Shown: positions 12,509-24,700 of the stretch, in pieces
Layout: every line of letters begins with the position of its first letter
Position numbering within the stretch: the stretch's first letter is position 1
DNA from: Agaricus subrufescens
Taxonomy: Eukaryota; Basidiomycota; Agaricomycetes; Agaricales; Agaricaceae
DNA: 64,000 nt
NCBI GenBank assembly: GCA_029945375.1
Contig: CM057058.1
Span: 2,666,001-2,730,000 of the forward strand
Direction of reading: 5' to 3'
Position numbers and translations under genes: made by a program
Notes under the pieces: model-generated
Databases searched by the model: none
What the model was told of the DNA's origin: nothing
The model's input: the letters and a program-made list of their open reading frames with translations, nothing else

Positions 12509-14818
12509 ATGCCCCCAGGTAGTATCAACGTCGTCGATGCTATCAAAAGTGCGTTTTCCCAGGCCATCAGCGGGCCAGAGGAAGGTCTTTCTTCCTCCTC
12601 TCCTGACCTCAATCTTTTCCTCAGACCTTATCCGCCACAATAAACCCGCCAACCACGGTCCCCGCGCAGAGGCGGCCAAAACCCTTGACGATCATAACGC
12701 GCAGCCGACTGTAGCTCGCTCACGTGCTCCGCATCAACAAGAGCAAGCACTCCCCCAACCCCAGGAAGCCCCATCTGCTGCTCGAATCCCCCAGTCCCAA
12801 CAGCCCATGAGGTCGCCGCCCCAACATGACTTGGCCAAATCTATGGTGGACGGGGAACGCGAGGCCAGATCCAAAATACCGACTTACAAGGGACTGGAAA
12901 ATTTCAAATTGTTAGAAAAGATGGGCGAGTGAGTTGACCGGAGCATTAGACAGCACTTAGTTCTCATCGTACCGCGTCCCATAGTGGTGCCTTCTCAAAT
13001 GTTTACCATGCCCAAGATATCACGACCAGGAAGAAAGTGGCAGGTTCGTCCCCTCCTAGATCATTGATCCGCCAGAACCCTTATCCTCGATCCGGATCTA
13101 GTCAAAGTAGTCCGCAAGTACGAACTCAATGCCAGTCAGGTCAGTGTCGATCACATCCAATCATGCTTTCCCACTTGATACCGGCGACTGACAATTGCCA
13201 ATCTACGTACATCTCTCACTGTCACGTAGGCCGGCGAAAAGCACTTGAACGCAGAGTTCAAGAAGAAGCCACGCGTGACAGAGGTGCCGTCGTCTTCTTT
13301 GTTTTGTCCGTTTTTAGTGTTGGATCATTTTCCTGACGAAATTATCTTCAACAGCGTGCAAATATCCTCAAAGGTGTGCTGTTTGACGTTCTTACTCTCG
13401 GCCTTACGTTGCTTACATTCCCCTAGAAGTCCAGATTATGCGAGGCATCAATCACAAAGGAATTGTCAAACTCTACAATTTTTTCGAGTCACCGGAACAC
13501 TATTTTCTCATTATGGAGCGTGAGTGATATTGAGCTAATGTCTTTGTCGGTTCCTGACGAAACGCTAGTGATGGAGGGTGGAGAGCTTTTCCACCAAATC
13601 GTTAAACTTACCTATTTCAGCGAGAACCTCTCACGACATGTTATCCTTCAGGTGGCTCAAGGTATCAGATACCTTCATGAAGAGCGCGGCGTTGTGCATC
13701 GTGATATCAAGCCCGAAAATCTGTTGTTCGAACGTATTGACATCATCCCTTCCAAAAATCCCGTTGTCCGTCCGTATGACGAGGAGAAAGAAGACGAAGG
13801 GGAGTTCATTCCAGGAGTTGGTGGGGGCGGTATCGGCAGAGTCAAAATTGCCGATTTCGGCTTGAGTAAGGTTGTTTGGAATGAAGAAACGATGACACCT
13901 TGCGGTACTGTCGGCTATACCGCACCGGAGATTGTCAAGGATGAGCGATACAGCAAGAGCGTTGACATGTGGGCTTTGGGCTGTGTCCTATACACACTCC
14001 TATGTGGATTTCCACCCTTTTATGATGAAACCATCAGCGTGCTCACGGAAAAGGTTGCGAGGGGATATTACACTTTTTTGAGCCCCTGGTGGGATGATAT
14101 TAGCCATAGCGGTACGTCAGTCATTTACAATCACATTTCCTTATAGGCTTAAGTTTCTGCAGCCAAGGACCTGATTCAACATCTTCTTTGTGTGGACCCC
14201 TCGCAGCGCTATACGATTGATGAATTTCTGGCTCACCCATGGTGTAATGCTGCTCCTGCTCCCCCGCTACCCCCGACACCTCGTTTGAATGGTGACGTGT
14301 TTCACGGCCAGCCTCTCGACTCACCTCTTTTGTCGGCAGCTCGTGGTCGTATTCGCGAGGGTAAGAGTCCAGGTATAGCCACACTCAAAGAAGCATTCGA
14401 CATTACCTACGCTGTCCACCGGATGGAAGAAGAAAATGCTAGAAGGCGTAGATACAATAACCAAGGTATAGGGGGATTCCTCAGCAAACTAAACGAAGAC
14501 GAGGAAGATGAAGACGAAGCAACTGGTTCCGGTGGGCTAACTGCTCCTACTCACCTTATGTCCATCAAAGACGGCCGCGCCGCTTCACGGGATCAGGCCT
14601 CTGATCCTAATGGTACAAGTCGAAGGAGACAGGCCAGAGGTAACAGGGAGTTTGAGCTTGATTTACGGGGGGCTACTCTTCTCGGACGGCGACATAAGAA
14701 GGGGATCAATGGTGGGAAGAGTCCATTGTCCGGTCAACCCATCCAGGCAGAGCATACAATAAATACATACTCCGGAGACGAACACGGCGGCATGACGAAA
14801 AATGCCATCCACCCTTAA
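12509..14818 (+). CDS. RCK2/Srk1-type CAMK serine/threonine kinase
   Basis: A Ca2+/calmodulin-dependent-kinase-like enzyme of the Rck1/Rck2/Srk1 group, which in yeasts acts below the stress MAP kinase. The start is the ATG at 12509 (MPPGSINVVDAIKSAFSQAI). About 110 polar, Gln/Pro-rich residues precede the kinase domain: KLLEKMGDGAFSNVYHAQD (Gly-rich loop), KVAVKVVRK (VAVK lysine), VVHRDIKPENLLF (catalytic loop), IADFGLSKVVW (DFG), TPCGTVGYTAPEIV (activation loop) and MWALGCVLYTLLCGFPPF. Between catalytic loop and DFG sits an insert of about 40 residues (acidic, then Gly-rich), as known for Rck kinases. After the domain comes LKEAFDITYAVHRMEEENAR and a long basic/acidic tail ending at TAA 14816-14818. 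At least eight introns. Group assignment is good; pathway role is by homology. Confidence 0.88.
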
Positions 14819-16499
14819 ATGTTCTATTACCAGTGGAATTGCGGTTTTCCACTTATACATCTCACTTTCGTCATACGAAGGTCGAGGCATCCACGATCCC
14901 ATTCTATCATTACCTTGCCGCCCCACCTTTCCCTGACCATTTGGACCCAAACCCTTATGCTCTTCAATTTAGCGAACGTATCCACCAATATCACTTACTT
15001 ATCTATATCCATCAGCACTTCATCTTCTTAAATTCATGAATCCTTGTAAATGTGTTAGCTTCAGCATCCTCTCGTCTACGGGTATACCTGTAGTAGTGTA
15101 TAGTTTAAATCGTGCTGTTTTTGTTTCTCTTCCGCCTATGGTTTTGATGGTCGCGCTTCGCGGTGATGTGTTCATGATATGCTTTTAATGCAGGATAGGG
15201 AATCTACCGGACAACTATGCGGTAGGCGCGACTTGGCATCGGCGGTCATCATTACAACGAAACAACCCAGTTGGGGCTAATTCTGTTGGATCAGAAACTT
15301 GGCCGGTCCTGGGTTGGTGGCAACTAATACGTGTCCATCCGGCGTTTTATAGGATATCACGGAACGGCGTGTCAAAGGCGGGATATGTGGCAGATACGGT
15401 GAACATGGATGTTCTGATCTCTTTCCCCCAGGAGAAATGCTGAACGACCCTTACTGTTGCCAGCAAGAGATTGATGCACATGCATGAGTTCCCAATGATA
15501 TGGTAGCAACTTTGATAGGATGTCAAGCGTGGGTTTGAACCTTTTTTGCTGGACCGGCGGATCGACATCGGCACCGATATACCTGGTCTCCATTATGGGG
15601 CGAGAGAAACGTGTTGGAAGCATCATCAATATGGGTTGAGGTAATTTACGATTTGAGAAGTGAAGTTGTTGAGGTCTAGTAGTCGTTCCTGTGCATAAGA
15701 CGTTCTTCTTATCTGCCTTAGCATCAAGGGAGGGGGGAGCAAGAGGAAGCCAAGAATAATCGAAGGACTTCATGCAAGCACCACATTTCTGGAGATCGAG
15801 ATCTTTCAATTTACCATATGTTTCGGCCTTTTTTTCCGTTTTCATAAACGGACTTACCTGGGACATGCATTTTGCTCAATGGCACGGGTATGCAGCAAGG
15901 ATGCCCGAAGCTTGGTAACATATCAAGATTAAGAAAATTTTTTTGGTTGTTTGGGAACGTTCCGGTGATCCAGTTCGGAGTAACGCATTCTATAATTTGC
16001 AGGCTGTTATGAGCTTTCAAAGTGGAGAATCAAGGGACTCGCAAGTTGCGGGGGCAATACAGGAAGCAATTTTGAACGCCACATTTGTATATTTTACCTA
16101 GAACATCTAATATAAATAGTGATCGTGAAGGGTTTGTTTTTTTCTTCGGATACGATAATGACTCGAAAAAAAACGATGGCAATGAGGGGGGGGGGAGGGG
16201 TCATTTGTTGGAATTGGAGATAGAACTGCCATCCCTTAAGAAAACGCGACAACGTCATTTCGCAATAATGGGAATTCCGATTTCGGATCGGCGTTGGAGA
16301 CCGAGTAAGGACTCATCTTTGTTGAGTTTTGGGAGACGGTTCATTATCGCCTTGTAGGAAAAAACACGGCCCGTCATAACTTGATTGAAATTTTCTTTTA
16401 CGGAGTTGCCACAACAACAACAATGGACAACATGTGTATAAGCGATGAGCGATAACCCTGAAAATGTATTGAAAAAAAGGAGAATATTCCCGGTACCAT
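14819..16499. other. Gene-free stretch downstream of the RCK2-like kinase
   Basis: The first few hundred bases are probably the kinase 3' untranslated region. A minus-strand open frame of 164 codons (15372-15866) lies here and has a good-looking GTAAGT donor just upstream, but splicing there gives an early stop and no known domain, so it is not called. The rest is AT-leaning with short A and G runs near 16.17-16.20 kb. Confidence 0.4.
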
Positions 16500-16526
16500 C
16501 AATTGGTCCGTGCATCTCTAACGCGC

Positions 16527-17186
16527 TATATAATCATACTTTTGAACATCAGTCAATTTTCATACTTACCTTGATGGCACGAATCCCTTCATGGATCTGG
16601 GTTTGTGGATCACGGAAGTCCTCCATAGCACGGCGACCATGTCCTCAGGGGAGGTCCGCGGTTTGTATGGGCCTCGGCTTATGCACCGTCTCAATATTTT
16701 CCTGTCCTGCTTCGGCCACTCTGGCTGGGCAGGCTTCTTTTTTTATGACAGTTCGTGGTCCTAACCCTAACCTTAGTTCGATTGTGGCGTTTGTGATAAC
16801 AATGACAAAAGTAATAATAACAACAATAATATTTTCCGTCAACAACCAAGTACAATATGAGTGGCCCAATATGAATCAGATAGTTGAACAATCACTGTGA
16901 TCGGGTGATGCTCAGGAACCCCGGGTTGTCACAACCTGAATAGCCAGTGGAGCAGGGGTAAAGTATTGATCATCTTTTTTTTCACCGTCAGAGGCGATGA
17001 CGGGTATTGGCAGTGTTCTACAATGAGCGCAAGAAAACCCAACCCACACAGTCGGCGACCAGACAAATGCGACAACAGAAATAGATGTTGGGTTGATTGA
17101 AAAGGGGACAGGCTGTCCAACCGGTCCGCCGAGCCAGCCGAGTTCAGACTAACATCGAGATGATTAGGACAATCAACTGAGCTCAA
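16527..17186 (+). ncRNA. Candidate telomerase RNA (template at 16760-16772), speculative
   Basis: Within a gene-free region the + strand carries CCTAACCCTAACC at 16760-16772, just over two units complementary to the TTAGGG repeat, which is the form a telomerase RNA template takes. Upstream are a TATATAA at 16527-16533 and, 27 nt before the template, a hairpin (CCTGC 16706-16710 with GCAGG 16729-16733, enclosing GCCA/TGGC around a 3-nt loop) placed where a template boundary helix would sit. Downstream are hairpins at 16923-16937 and 16985-17003, a T run at 16975-16982, and an 8-bp complementarity (17036-17043 with 17087-17094). The stated ends are only a guess. No protein-coding explanation of the stretch was found. 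Alternatives are a chance match or a relic of telomeric sequence. Confidence 0.22.
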
Positions 17187-18891
17187 ATCTCACCCTTCAC
17201 AAGTGGTTTGCACTAAGCTGAGGGTTAATGCAAATAGAGTTTAGGCGAGTACTGCGCCAAAAGTCAGTTTCGGTCACGCGTAACAAGATGAGCCCAAGGA
17301 AATGGGTTGAGATCTTGACAGTGCGCCCCTCCCCACAAGCGATCGGAAGATATAATTCTTCATTAGGGTGAAAATTCTGGCGGCCGTTATGACCGAGTTG
17401 GTGCGGGGCGGACAAGTTGGACCCTTGATATGATATTGGTTCAGGGGACCAAACGCGAGCAAGCGACACGATCTGTTGTAATTCAAGCTCAACACAATGA
17501 GAGAGACGGAGATAGGGAGACCCTGGTTATGTTTCCAGTAGAAAGCACGTTTGTAGATTGGGGAACACAGGGTACGGGGTAACTTTGAGCAGAAATGAAA
17601 GGCGACGAAAGTTTCCGCGGCACATATTCTTGAGAAACCAGAATTGGTGAATTTTAGTTCACGCCCACGTGTTCTCGTCATGACAAACTAATTTCTCGTG
17701 TCTTTATCATAATCGAGGATCAGCAAATGAAGAAGAACCGAACTGATGTGACATACTGTTAATGTGACCGAACAGAACCTAATACTACTCCACTGGGCTT
17801 ATTGGAGATAGATGGGTTGTAGAAGTTCCGGCGCACCTAAAGATAACCTTTCCCTAGCGAAAACATGAACCCATCAAAGTAGACCTAGCGAACACCCTTA
17901 GAACAGGAAAATCATGATGGCGAACACCATATATGTGGGGTTCTCCAAGAGAAGAACCCGAGTCCCGAGCGGCTGCGGGTAATGCGGCAGAAGGGGATGT
18001 CGGTAGAGTATGTCAGGGTGAGAACATCTTTCAAAACTGAATTGGGAGTATGTAATAACGGGGAAGATTTGTTCCCCTCTTGACCAGGAATTCAGGCTCC
18101 CCGTACACGGATCGTGTGAGCAGGTTATCTCCGAGCCTTTTATATTTGCGAGGGTAGACACATACGCCAATTATAGGTGTGGCGGCAGGTGGAATTATTA
18201 TGAGATTGCTAGTGCGATGCACATGCAGACCAACGAGTCCTGAGAAATATCAGATAAGGTCAGGGGCGGTCGCGCCATGAATGATTTGGAAGTGTTAGCC
18301 TCACGTTGAAGAAGATTTCTTTAGCGACGACGTCATTTTCGTCCCAATGAGATACCATGTCTATTCTATCTCGAGGTACGGGGAGGTCAACAGGTCATCG
18401 AGGAAGGGAGGTGGTGAGAAAACCAAGTACCTTCCTCCTTGCCCCAAGTTTCGGGTGACTTGGGTCAGAACAACGTATTTACTATTAGCCATGGATTTGT
18501 CAGAAAAAGAATTTGGGCCAATAATTAGACTGACTAGCCACTCGATTGTATCTCCACCATGCGCTCCTTTACTCTCTCACCTATTTCTTTATTCCACGCT
18601 CTGATGCGATCGTTCTGATCCTTGGGATCGGGCCAAATGCTGTCCTGGAAGGTCGAGAGCAGGAGTTTTTTCATATAGATGCGGAGCGACTCGGAGTCGA
18701 ATTTTGGCCTCGGAGACTCTGCAGCCGAGCGCAGTGGCGGTGGGGAGCGCAATCCAGTAGGAGAGCGAGTGTAGGAGGACATGGATGGGTGTTGCGGGAG
18801 ATGCGACTATGGACGTCCATGGAGGCGTGTTGTGCCTTGTTTGGCCCTCGCCCGTTGGCTGCGCTTGCCGAGGCCCTGGCTGCCGTGACCA
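17187..18891. other. Gene-free stretch before PEX11
   Basis: No domain-bearing frame was recognised on either strand. The right end (about 18.5-18.9 kb) becomes GC-richer and should hold the PEX11 promoter and leader; several overlapping open frames there are shadows of composition. No tRNA or repeat array was seen. Confidence 0.4.
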
Positions 18892-20257
18892 ATGTCCTCC
18901 ATCCCTTTCCATACCGGCGCCCTCAACAATGCCGGCGCGGACTCGCAGTACTACTCAGCCGCGTTCGACACCAGCGCGTCATTCACCATGAACCCTCTGT
19001 CGTCTCACCCACCGCGCACTCCCCGTACATCACTCGTGTCGAAGAGTGGTGGCGTGTCTGCCGCGAAAGAGGTGCCGACCGAACAAGAAGCCGTTGAGTC
19101 GTCAGAAATAGACGAGGAAGAGGACCACGTGAAGGAGACCGAACGGAGAATTAGCAAGGAGGAGGTATGGAGAGAGATGATCCTAACGAGCTATGGTCGA
19201 GACAAGGCTTTTGTGAGAGAATATGTACCCTTTTCGCTCTGCCTGTTTAAAGCAATATTCATGACAGAAAATTATCCAATATTCTATCCGCGTGTATCTG
19301 CTATTTCACGCGCACATTGCTACAAGCAGACTCTCGAGGTCGTCGAAGCGGACGAATTTCGGAGCTGAGCTGGCCCAGCGCCTAGCATCAACAGCAGCGG
19401 GCCTGTCGACAACACGGTTCGACCTTACGAGATGTGTATGGCAATATGCTGACATGTTACCGCAGGAAGACGCTACTGTTGTTCAATTGGTTGAACCCGC
19501 TTACGGCTATTATGGCGCAACAATCTGTACCGTTCTCTGCGGAGCAGTCGACAGAGGCAACAAAAAAGACACAACGGCCTTTCCTGCACATGTTACTCTA
19601 TGCGCCACCACCGGTACTACTGGAGCTAGCCAATGCTATTTCGGATGATATCGCCACTTGGTCGAAGCTTGGTCTACTGGGAAAAAAACTAGGGGACCGT
19701 GCAGGGCGAATGTCGGATTGGTGTTGGTTCCTTTCTACAGTGGTCGCTCTGGTCGAGAATACTCTCGAACGGGGGGTCATAACGAGTCGGCAAAACGAAG
19801 GTAGGTACCAGGTCGCGTATAAGGAATGACTGAGTTAACCGTTCGTTTCAGTGGAAGGGCGTTTGTATAACGAGTCGATGACGGGTGTCACAGCAAAATC
19901 AAAAGGAAAGTCGACTGAAGAGGACGAGAGGGAGCTTGCGCGACTACAGAATAAGGACTTTTGGCTGCAGATCTCGCGAGCCAAGTTGATGATGGATCTA
20001 ATCTTTGTTTGTAAGTGACGCAGTGCGATGAGGGCTCTACAAGGCTATAATCATGGGCATAACAGGTTACGAGCTGTTCCAGATCAGACGCGCGAAGGAT
20101 ACCGTCAAAGCATTCACCGGTCTCTCATCGGCTATTCTCAGGTACGTCGTCACCAGAAGGGGAAACAGGGGCAGGAAGCTGATCTATGGTCAACAGCACT
20201 CTGAAAGCGTACAACGGACACAAGACTTCTCTTCTCAAGGCGGCGTTGTCGGGATAG
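18892..20257 (+). CDS. Peroxisomal membrane protein, PEX11 family
   Basis: PEX11-family proteins shape and divide peroxisomes. The ATG at 18892 opens a polar N-terminus (MSSIPFHTGALNNAGADSQ) of about 90 residues with Ser/Thr/Pro and an acidic patch. The family region starts at WREMILTSYGRDKAF and continues after an intron into KIIQYSIRVYLLFHAHIA, then LAQRLASTAAGLSTTR and LLLFNWLNPL. A hydrophobic segment (HMLLYAPPPVLLELANAISD) follows. The end has the typical C-terminal membrane part: FWLQISRAKLMMDLIFVSYE, then LFQIRRAKDTVKAFTGLSSA and a short tail to TAG at 20255-20257. Five exons or so. The long N-terminal extension resembles the fungal PEX11 paralogues rather than Pex11 itself, so no symbol is given. 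Confidence 0.82.
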
Positions 20258-20314
20258 ATAATGTATACCTCGTAACTTAATTGATCGTGATATAATATTA
20301 GAATTACTTTTTCA

Positions 20315-20595
20315 TCACTGCTTCTTAGCCGAGACAGCTGAGATGCGCTGCTCGCGCAGGTGGGCTATCTCGCTCTCGAGGGCGCGGATGCGTGCGGAGG
20401 ACTCTGCGACGTGCTTTTGGTGGGCGAGGTTGAGCTGGGTGAGCTCGAGGCCCTGGGCGCGGCGTGAGGACGGTTGGGCGGGGACACGGGGGGACTTACG
20501 AGGTAGACGGCGGAGCCGAGGAGGAAGACGGGGACCATGGCGGGGGCGACATGGGCATACCACTGGGCGTGCCGTGAGATGGGGCGGGCGACCAT
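20315..20595 (-). CDS. Small single-pass membrane protein with coiled coil, unknown function
   Basis: A two-exon gene for about 77 residues. Exon 1 from the ATG at 20593-20595 reads MVARPISRHAQWYAHVAPAM and then the hydrophobic VPVFLLGSAVYL. A GTAAGT...GCCCAG intron of about 47 nt keeps the frame into LELTQLNLAHQKHVAE and SARIRALESEIAHLRE, a heptad-like amphipathic helix, ending AKKQ before TGA at 20315-20317. The short membrane helix plus coiled coil would fit a small organelle membrane subunit, but I do not recognise the family and the location is a guess. It is divergent from TVP38 with only 52 bp between starts and convergent with the PEX11 gene (57 bp between stops). Real coding is supported by the clean splice and frame continuity. 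Confidence 0.68.
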
Positions 20596-20647
20596 GTGGG
20601 TGACGTGGAGAAAGCAGCCGTGGGAATCTCTCTCTGCTTTCTCCTGG
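20596..20647. promoter_or_regulatory. 52-bp bidirectional promoter/leader gap
   Basis: The two divergent start codons are only 52 bp apart, so each gene's transcription start or promoter must lie inside the other's coding sequence, or one shared core promoter serves both. No TATA-like element is visible in the gap. Confidence 0.4.
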
Positions 20648-21768
20648 ATGGACGACCTCCACGCTGGCTCTGTGGACGAAAAGCTCGGCCACCCCCGTCC
20701 CCCACCCCCGATTCCCCGCCCGGCCCCGCCCCCGCCGCCGACGCCCCGCCACCTCCGCTCCGCCTCAGCCGCGTCCTACTCCCGCCCCCGCGGCCTCCGC
20801 ATCCTCAAGCTCGCCCGCTCTTGCCTCCCCGTCCTCCTCTATATCCTTACCAGCCTCGCCTTTGTCGTAGCCATCACGCTCTACAAGTCCGAGCTCTTTC
20901 AATGTCCGCGCCCGTCCTCTACCTTTTAGCCATACGCTAATTTTTTTTCCCAGTCCTTGATGATCTGTCTTTTTGGCTCCGTTCCCATGAATACGGCCAT
21001 GCTATCCTGTTCTTCCTCATATTCTTGACCACTATCCGTAGGCACCCCTTCCTCTACGTATCCGCTCCTCTCGCTCATCGTCTTTCAGCTCCCATACCCT
21101 TTTACTCTACACTCATAACATTATCTGGATATACCTTTGGAACCTGGACTGGCGCTGTCATCTCATATTTCTCCGCTCTCTCAGGCGCTATCTTTGTATT
21201 TATACTCTCTCGTGTTCTCCTGCGCGACTCTATCAGCGGATGGCTCGATTACTACCCGACGATCAAACGCGTTGTACGCGCCATCGAAAAGCGACCCAAA
21301 CTCCTCTTTCTCATCCGCCTCGCTCCTTACCCCTACAATGTCATGAACTGTCTCCTCGCCGCTGCCCCTAGTCTCACCTTCCACACTTATGTTGTCTGCA
21401 CCGCACTCTCCTTGTTCAAGGTTGGCATACATACCGGTCTTGGCGCCTCAATCCACTCTTTCAGGGATTACCATATCCAGTCATCGCAGAACAGTGCCGA
21501 AGAAGATCAGAGCGCAGATATGGTTGCGAGGATGTGGACCGCTGCCGGCATTCTTCTGTGTATCTTGATATTCGTTTACCTTGCTATTGTTGCCCGAAGA
21601 GCTGTCGACCAAGAACTCGACGATGAACCCGCTCCATCACGTGAAGACACCGAAGATGGGGTGCCGTTCCTGGCCCCTCAACCCTCAGACGATCTAGAAA
21701 GAGGCCCCCCGATGGCAGAGTCTCCCTTTCGGCCACACCATCTTATTTCCGTCGAGACTGGACTCTGA
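20648..21768 (+). CDS. TVP38: Golgi membrane protein TVP38 (VTT/SNARE-associated domain)
   Basis: Polytopic membrane protein of the TVP38/TMEM64 family with a VTT (DedA-like) domain; family members sit in the Golgi and are linked to lipid scrambling and vesicle traffic. The ATG at 20648 opens MDDLHAGSVDEKLGHPRPPP, a proline-rich cytosolic part, then the first helix (SCLPVLLYILTSLAFVVAIT). After two short introns the domain core appears: FYSTLITLSGYTFGTWTGAV, ISYFSALSGAIFVFILSR, LLFLIRLAPYPYNVMNCLLA and FKVGIHTGLGASIHSF. A last helix (AAGILLCILIFVYLAIVARR) precedes a polar tail ending VETGL at TGA 21766-21768. Family assignment is firm; exact biochemical role is not shown here. Confidence 0.9.
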
Positions 21769-24700
21769 CGGGCTCTTCATGACCGCTCGCTCTTTCTCTC
21801 TTTGACTCCTTTCCGTCCCGCTTTTGATTATACGCTTACTTATGAAGTAGATCGCCATGGTTTTGGGACTGCCGTAGTTTTGGTAAATCATATTTCGGTA
21901 CTTACATTCCTGAACAGTTTCATATGTTCAGGTCCTCCTAGATATGATCACAATTTAAATTTGTATTATACATAAACACAGTTTCAAAATAACAAGCGGT
22001 CTCGCAGCCTCCTTGGAACTTGCCGGGTGCACCGCCCTTCGGGGCTCCTAAAATGCGCACGACTGACGCCCCCAAGCGAAAGTATAGGGTCGCAAAGTGC
22101 TGTTCAATTATCTCTTCACATTGAAATTTATCTCAACAGCAATCTTTCCCTGTCGTTTGCGCGAACGGAGAGGTTCCGCCTGCGGATCTTGGCTTGATCA
22201 CCCTGCGCGTTTGCTGTTGATCGATCTCTTATCAAACACAGATCACCCCAATATATCATATCCCCGATCCAGTATTGGCTTCGATGATCGCTGGGCGGGA
22301 GGGAAGAACCTGGTTTCGGAGGTTCTTTAACTCTGTCGTAGAGGCTCTCCTTCCGTCGGCGCTATACATATGTAGAAAAAATGCCTCTCACGATAAATAC
22401 TGGCATCGGAAAGCTCGGTGTTAGTGTTTACTCAAGTGGAGCTAATGGGGGCATTGGGATGACAGCAGCAATGCGATGGGCCAATCGTGAGCATTGGCGG
22501 ATGGTCATTACAGCTCCAATGCACGGGGAAACATTTATACATTGAACCCTCTAAACCGTAGTATCGGCGTGAATCTACCGTTTGAACGATATAGATGTTT
22601 GTTTGTGGAGATTAGCCATGCGGAATTTGACTAAAGATACTCAGACGTGTTAAGGTGTTAATTTATCCTCCAAATGGACTAGTCTGGTGCGGAATCGGGC
22701 TAGCGTCGACACGTAGTTTTCCAGAGCGTGTGAGCATTTTTTTTAAACATCCGCCCTTTGCCGGTGTTTAGGTTCAGGTGACTTTCTCGTAGTTTCCTTC
22801 TTGAACCAAAAATAGAAAATAGATTGATTGAAAAGGAAAAACTGCCGACAGCCGATCTAGCCGACTCGGTTATTGCATTGACTGAGCTTCAAATTGACCC
22901 CTGATGATTGGTTCGAAGAAGCTGAGTATGAATGCAGATAAAGTTAAGCGTCCTACGGAGGGTCTTACCGCTAGAACCTCTCGACTAAGGCCTCTTCACA
23001 TGTCAAGGAACAACACAGCACAAGGTGGTTTTCCCCCCTTTTTCTCTTTTTTGCGCCGCCCGCGCGCATACGGAAAAACAATGACATGTAGATATAACAA
23101 CAGCCATACGTTTTGTTCACTATGTGATCGCCCTTTTATCATCGCACATAAACCCCGATTTCATCACCGCTCCGCCACTTTACGGGAAAGAAATTTTTTT
23201 TTTTGTTGTTTTTCTTTTCTGCCTTTCTTTTTCCATTCCTGTCCCAAATTTGGAATGAATTAGCAAAACCGGGACGGCTAATAACCACACCACCACCAGG
23301 CAGACCACGGGACGTATCCTGAAGCCGCCGGGGCCCTAGGTATATCCAACAAGATTGATTCAATGAATCTGCCACTCTGTCTGTCAAAGCTATTTTTTCC
23401 TTTTGTCCTTTGATGATGATGAGTCACTTCTGGAAAATCAACACATACATTCGGACTCAAACTTTCCCTCATTCTCTCGTCCTGAACAGTGGTACATCAT
23501 CATTGGTTTTGTCCGATCAGAATTCCGTACGGAAAAACAATAGCATCGATTAACAGCAGTTGTTAAAACAGCTACAACAACAACTGCAACTACAACCACA
23601 ACAACGATAACAATAAACCGACCCTCCACCCCCTCCACACACTCACACACACGCACCGCTTTCTTTTTTTTTAATGTTGTGTTTCGAAAACGACACCACG
23701 GAACAAAGCGACTATGTCACTCATCCCTTCCCTTCCCGCAGTTTAGGATCTTCTTCCCAGAAGTTCTTCTCTCCCATCTTTCCCTGCCCTAAGAGTTTAA
23801 TTAAAAAAGCATTTCCCGCCCTCGTTCATTGAACGAAACCTCTTTGTTTACTCCCACGATGTTTCCGTCATACGTCAGGGCCACGCCTCGGGTATAAACC
23901 CTGACCAAAGAGAGATCGTAATTCAATTATTTTTTTTTTCAAAAGACACGCATGCGTGTATGTATCACAAGCTCATAAAATTATAAACCACACACCCCCT
24001 ACGCCGTATCACATGTCCCACACTCATCGATCGTGACAAGTTCTACTAAAGTAAGCAAACTTATCTTTGTCTAATCCCTTTTTTTTTTTTTTCACGTTAG
24101 TCCTTGTCGTACTTTGTTTTGCCAAGTGCCTTCGGCTCATCTTGACCCCAGCTCCCTACTCCAATACATATCGGTCATATGGCGGTTCGTGAAAGGTACA
24201 ATTATCCATTTTTAACCTCATGCGTGTGTAAACACACCAAACTCGTTTTTTAAAAAAAAGACACCTCCCAACCGGCTGCTTTTCTTTTATATGATTTATT
24301 ATAAAACGTTGAACAAGCTCTAGCAACCGCGACATAACAAACAGCGGTAGGGCAGTGGCGCAGGCTATTAACCCTATGTGTTAAAATGAAAAAAACGAGT
24401 AAAAATTATCCACGGCCTGTCAAAGGAGGAAGGGATGGGGCTTATCGACTAGCACTTCATAATCCCTCGCGAAAACGCTCCTAACGTGGCCCAATTGAAG
24501 CTCTTTCAGTGCTAGTTGATGATAAAACAGTCACACGTGGCTCTTATAACTCTCCTTCCCACATTTTACATATCTCGTAAAGCTAAAAATTTACCAAAGG
24601 GTATTTTTGAATGCGTTCCAAGTTGAACGAGGTTAGTCCAGGGAAAAGGCTTCGTGTCAGTCAGTCATAGTCAGATCCACCATTGCTGATGCGTTGATGG

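Noticed and set aside
15372..15866. 164-codon minus-strand open frame with a GTAAGT donor near its start
   Set aside because: The splice it suggests runs into an early stop, no domain is recognisable, and composition fits non-coding sequence.
20537..20752. Overlapping Arg/Pro-rich frames on both strands near the TVP38 start
   Set aside because: GC-rich shadows of the TVP38 N-terminus and the small membrane gene.
23438..23656. 72-codon minus-strand valine-rich frame
   Set aside because: It is the translation of the CAA/CA microsatellite tract and has no other support.
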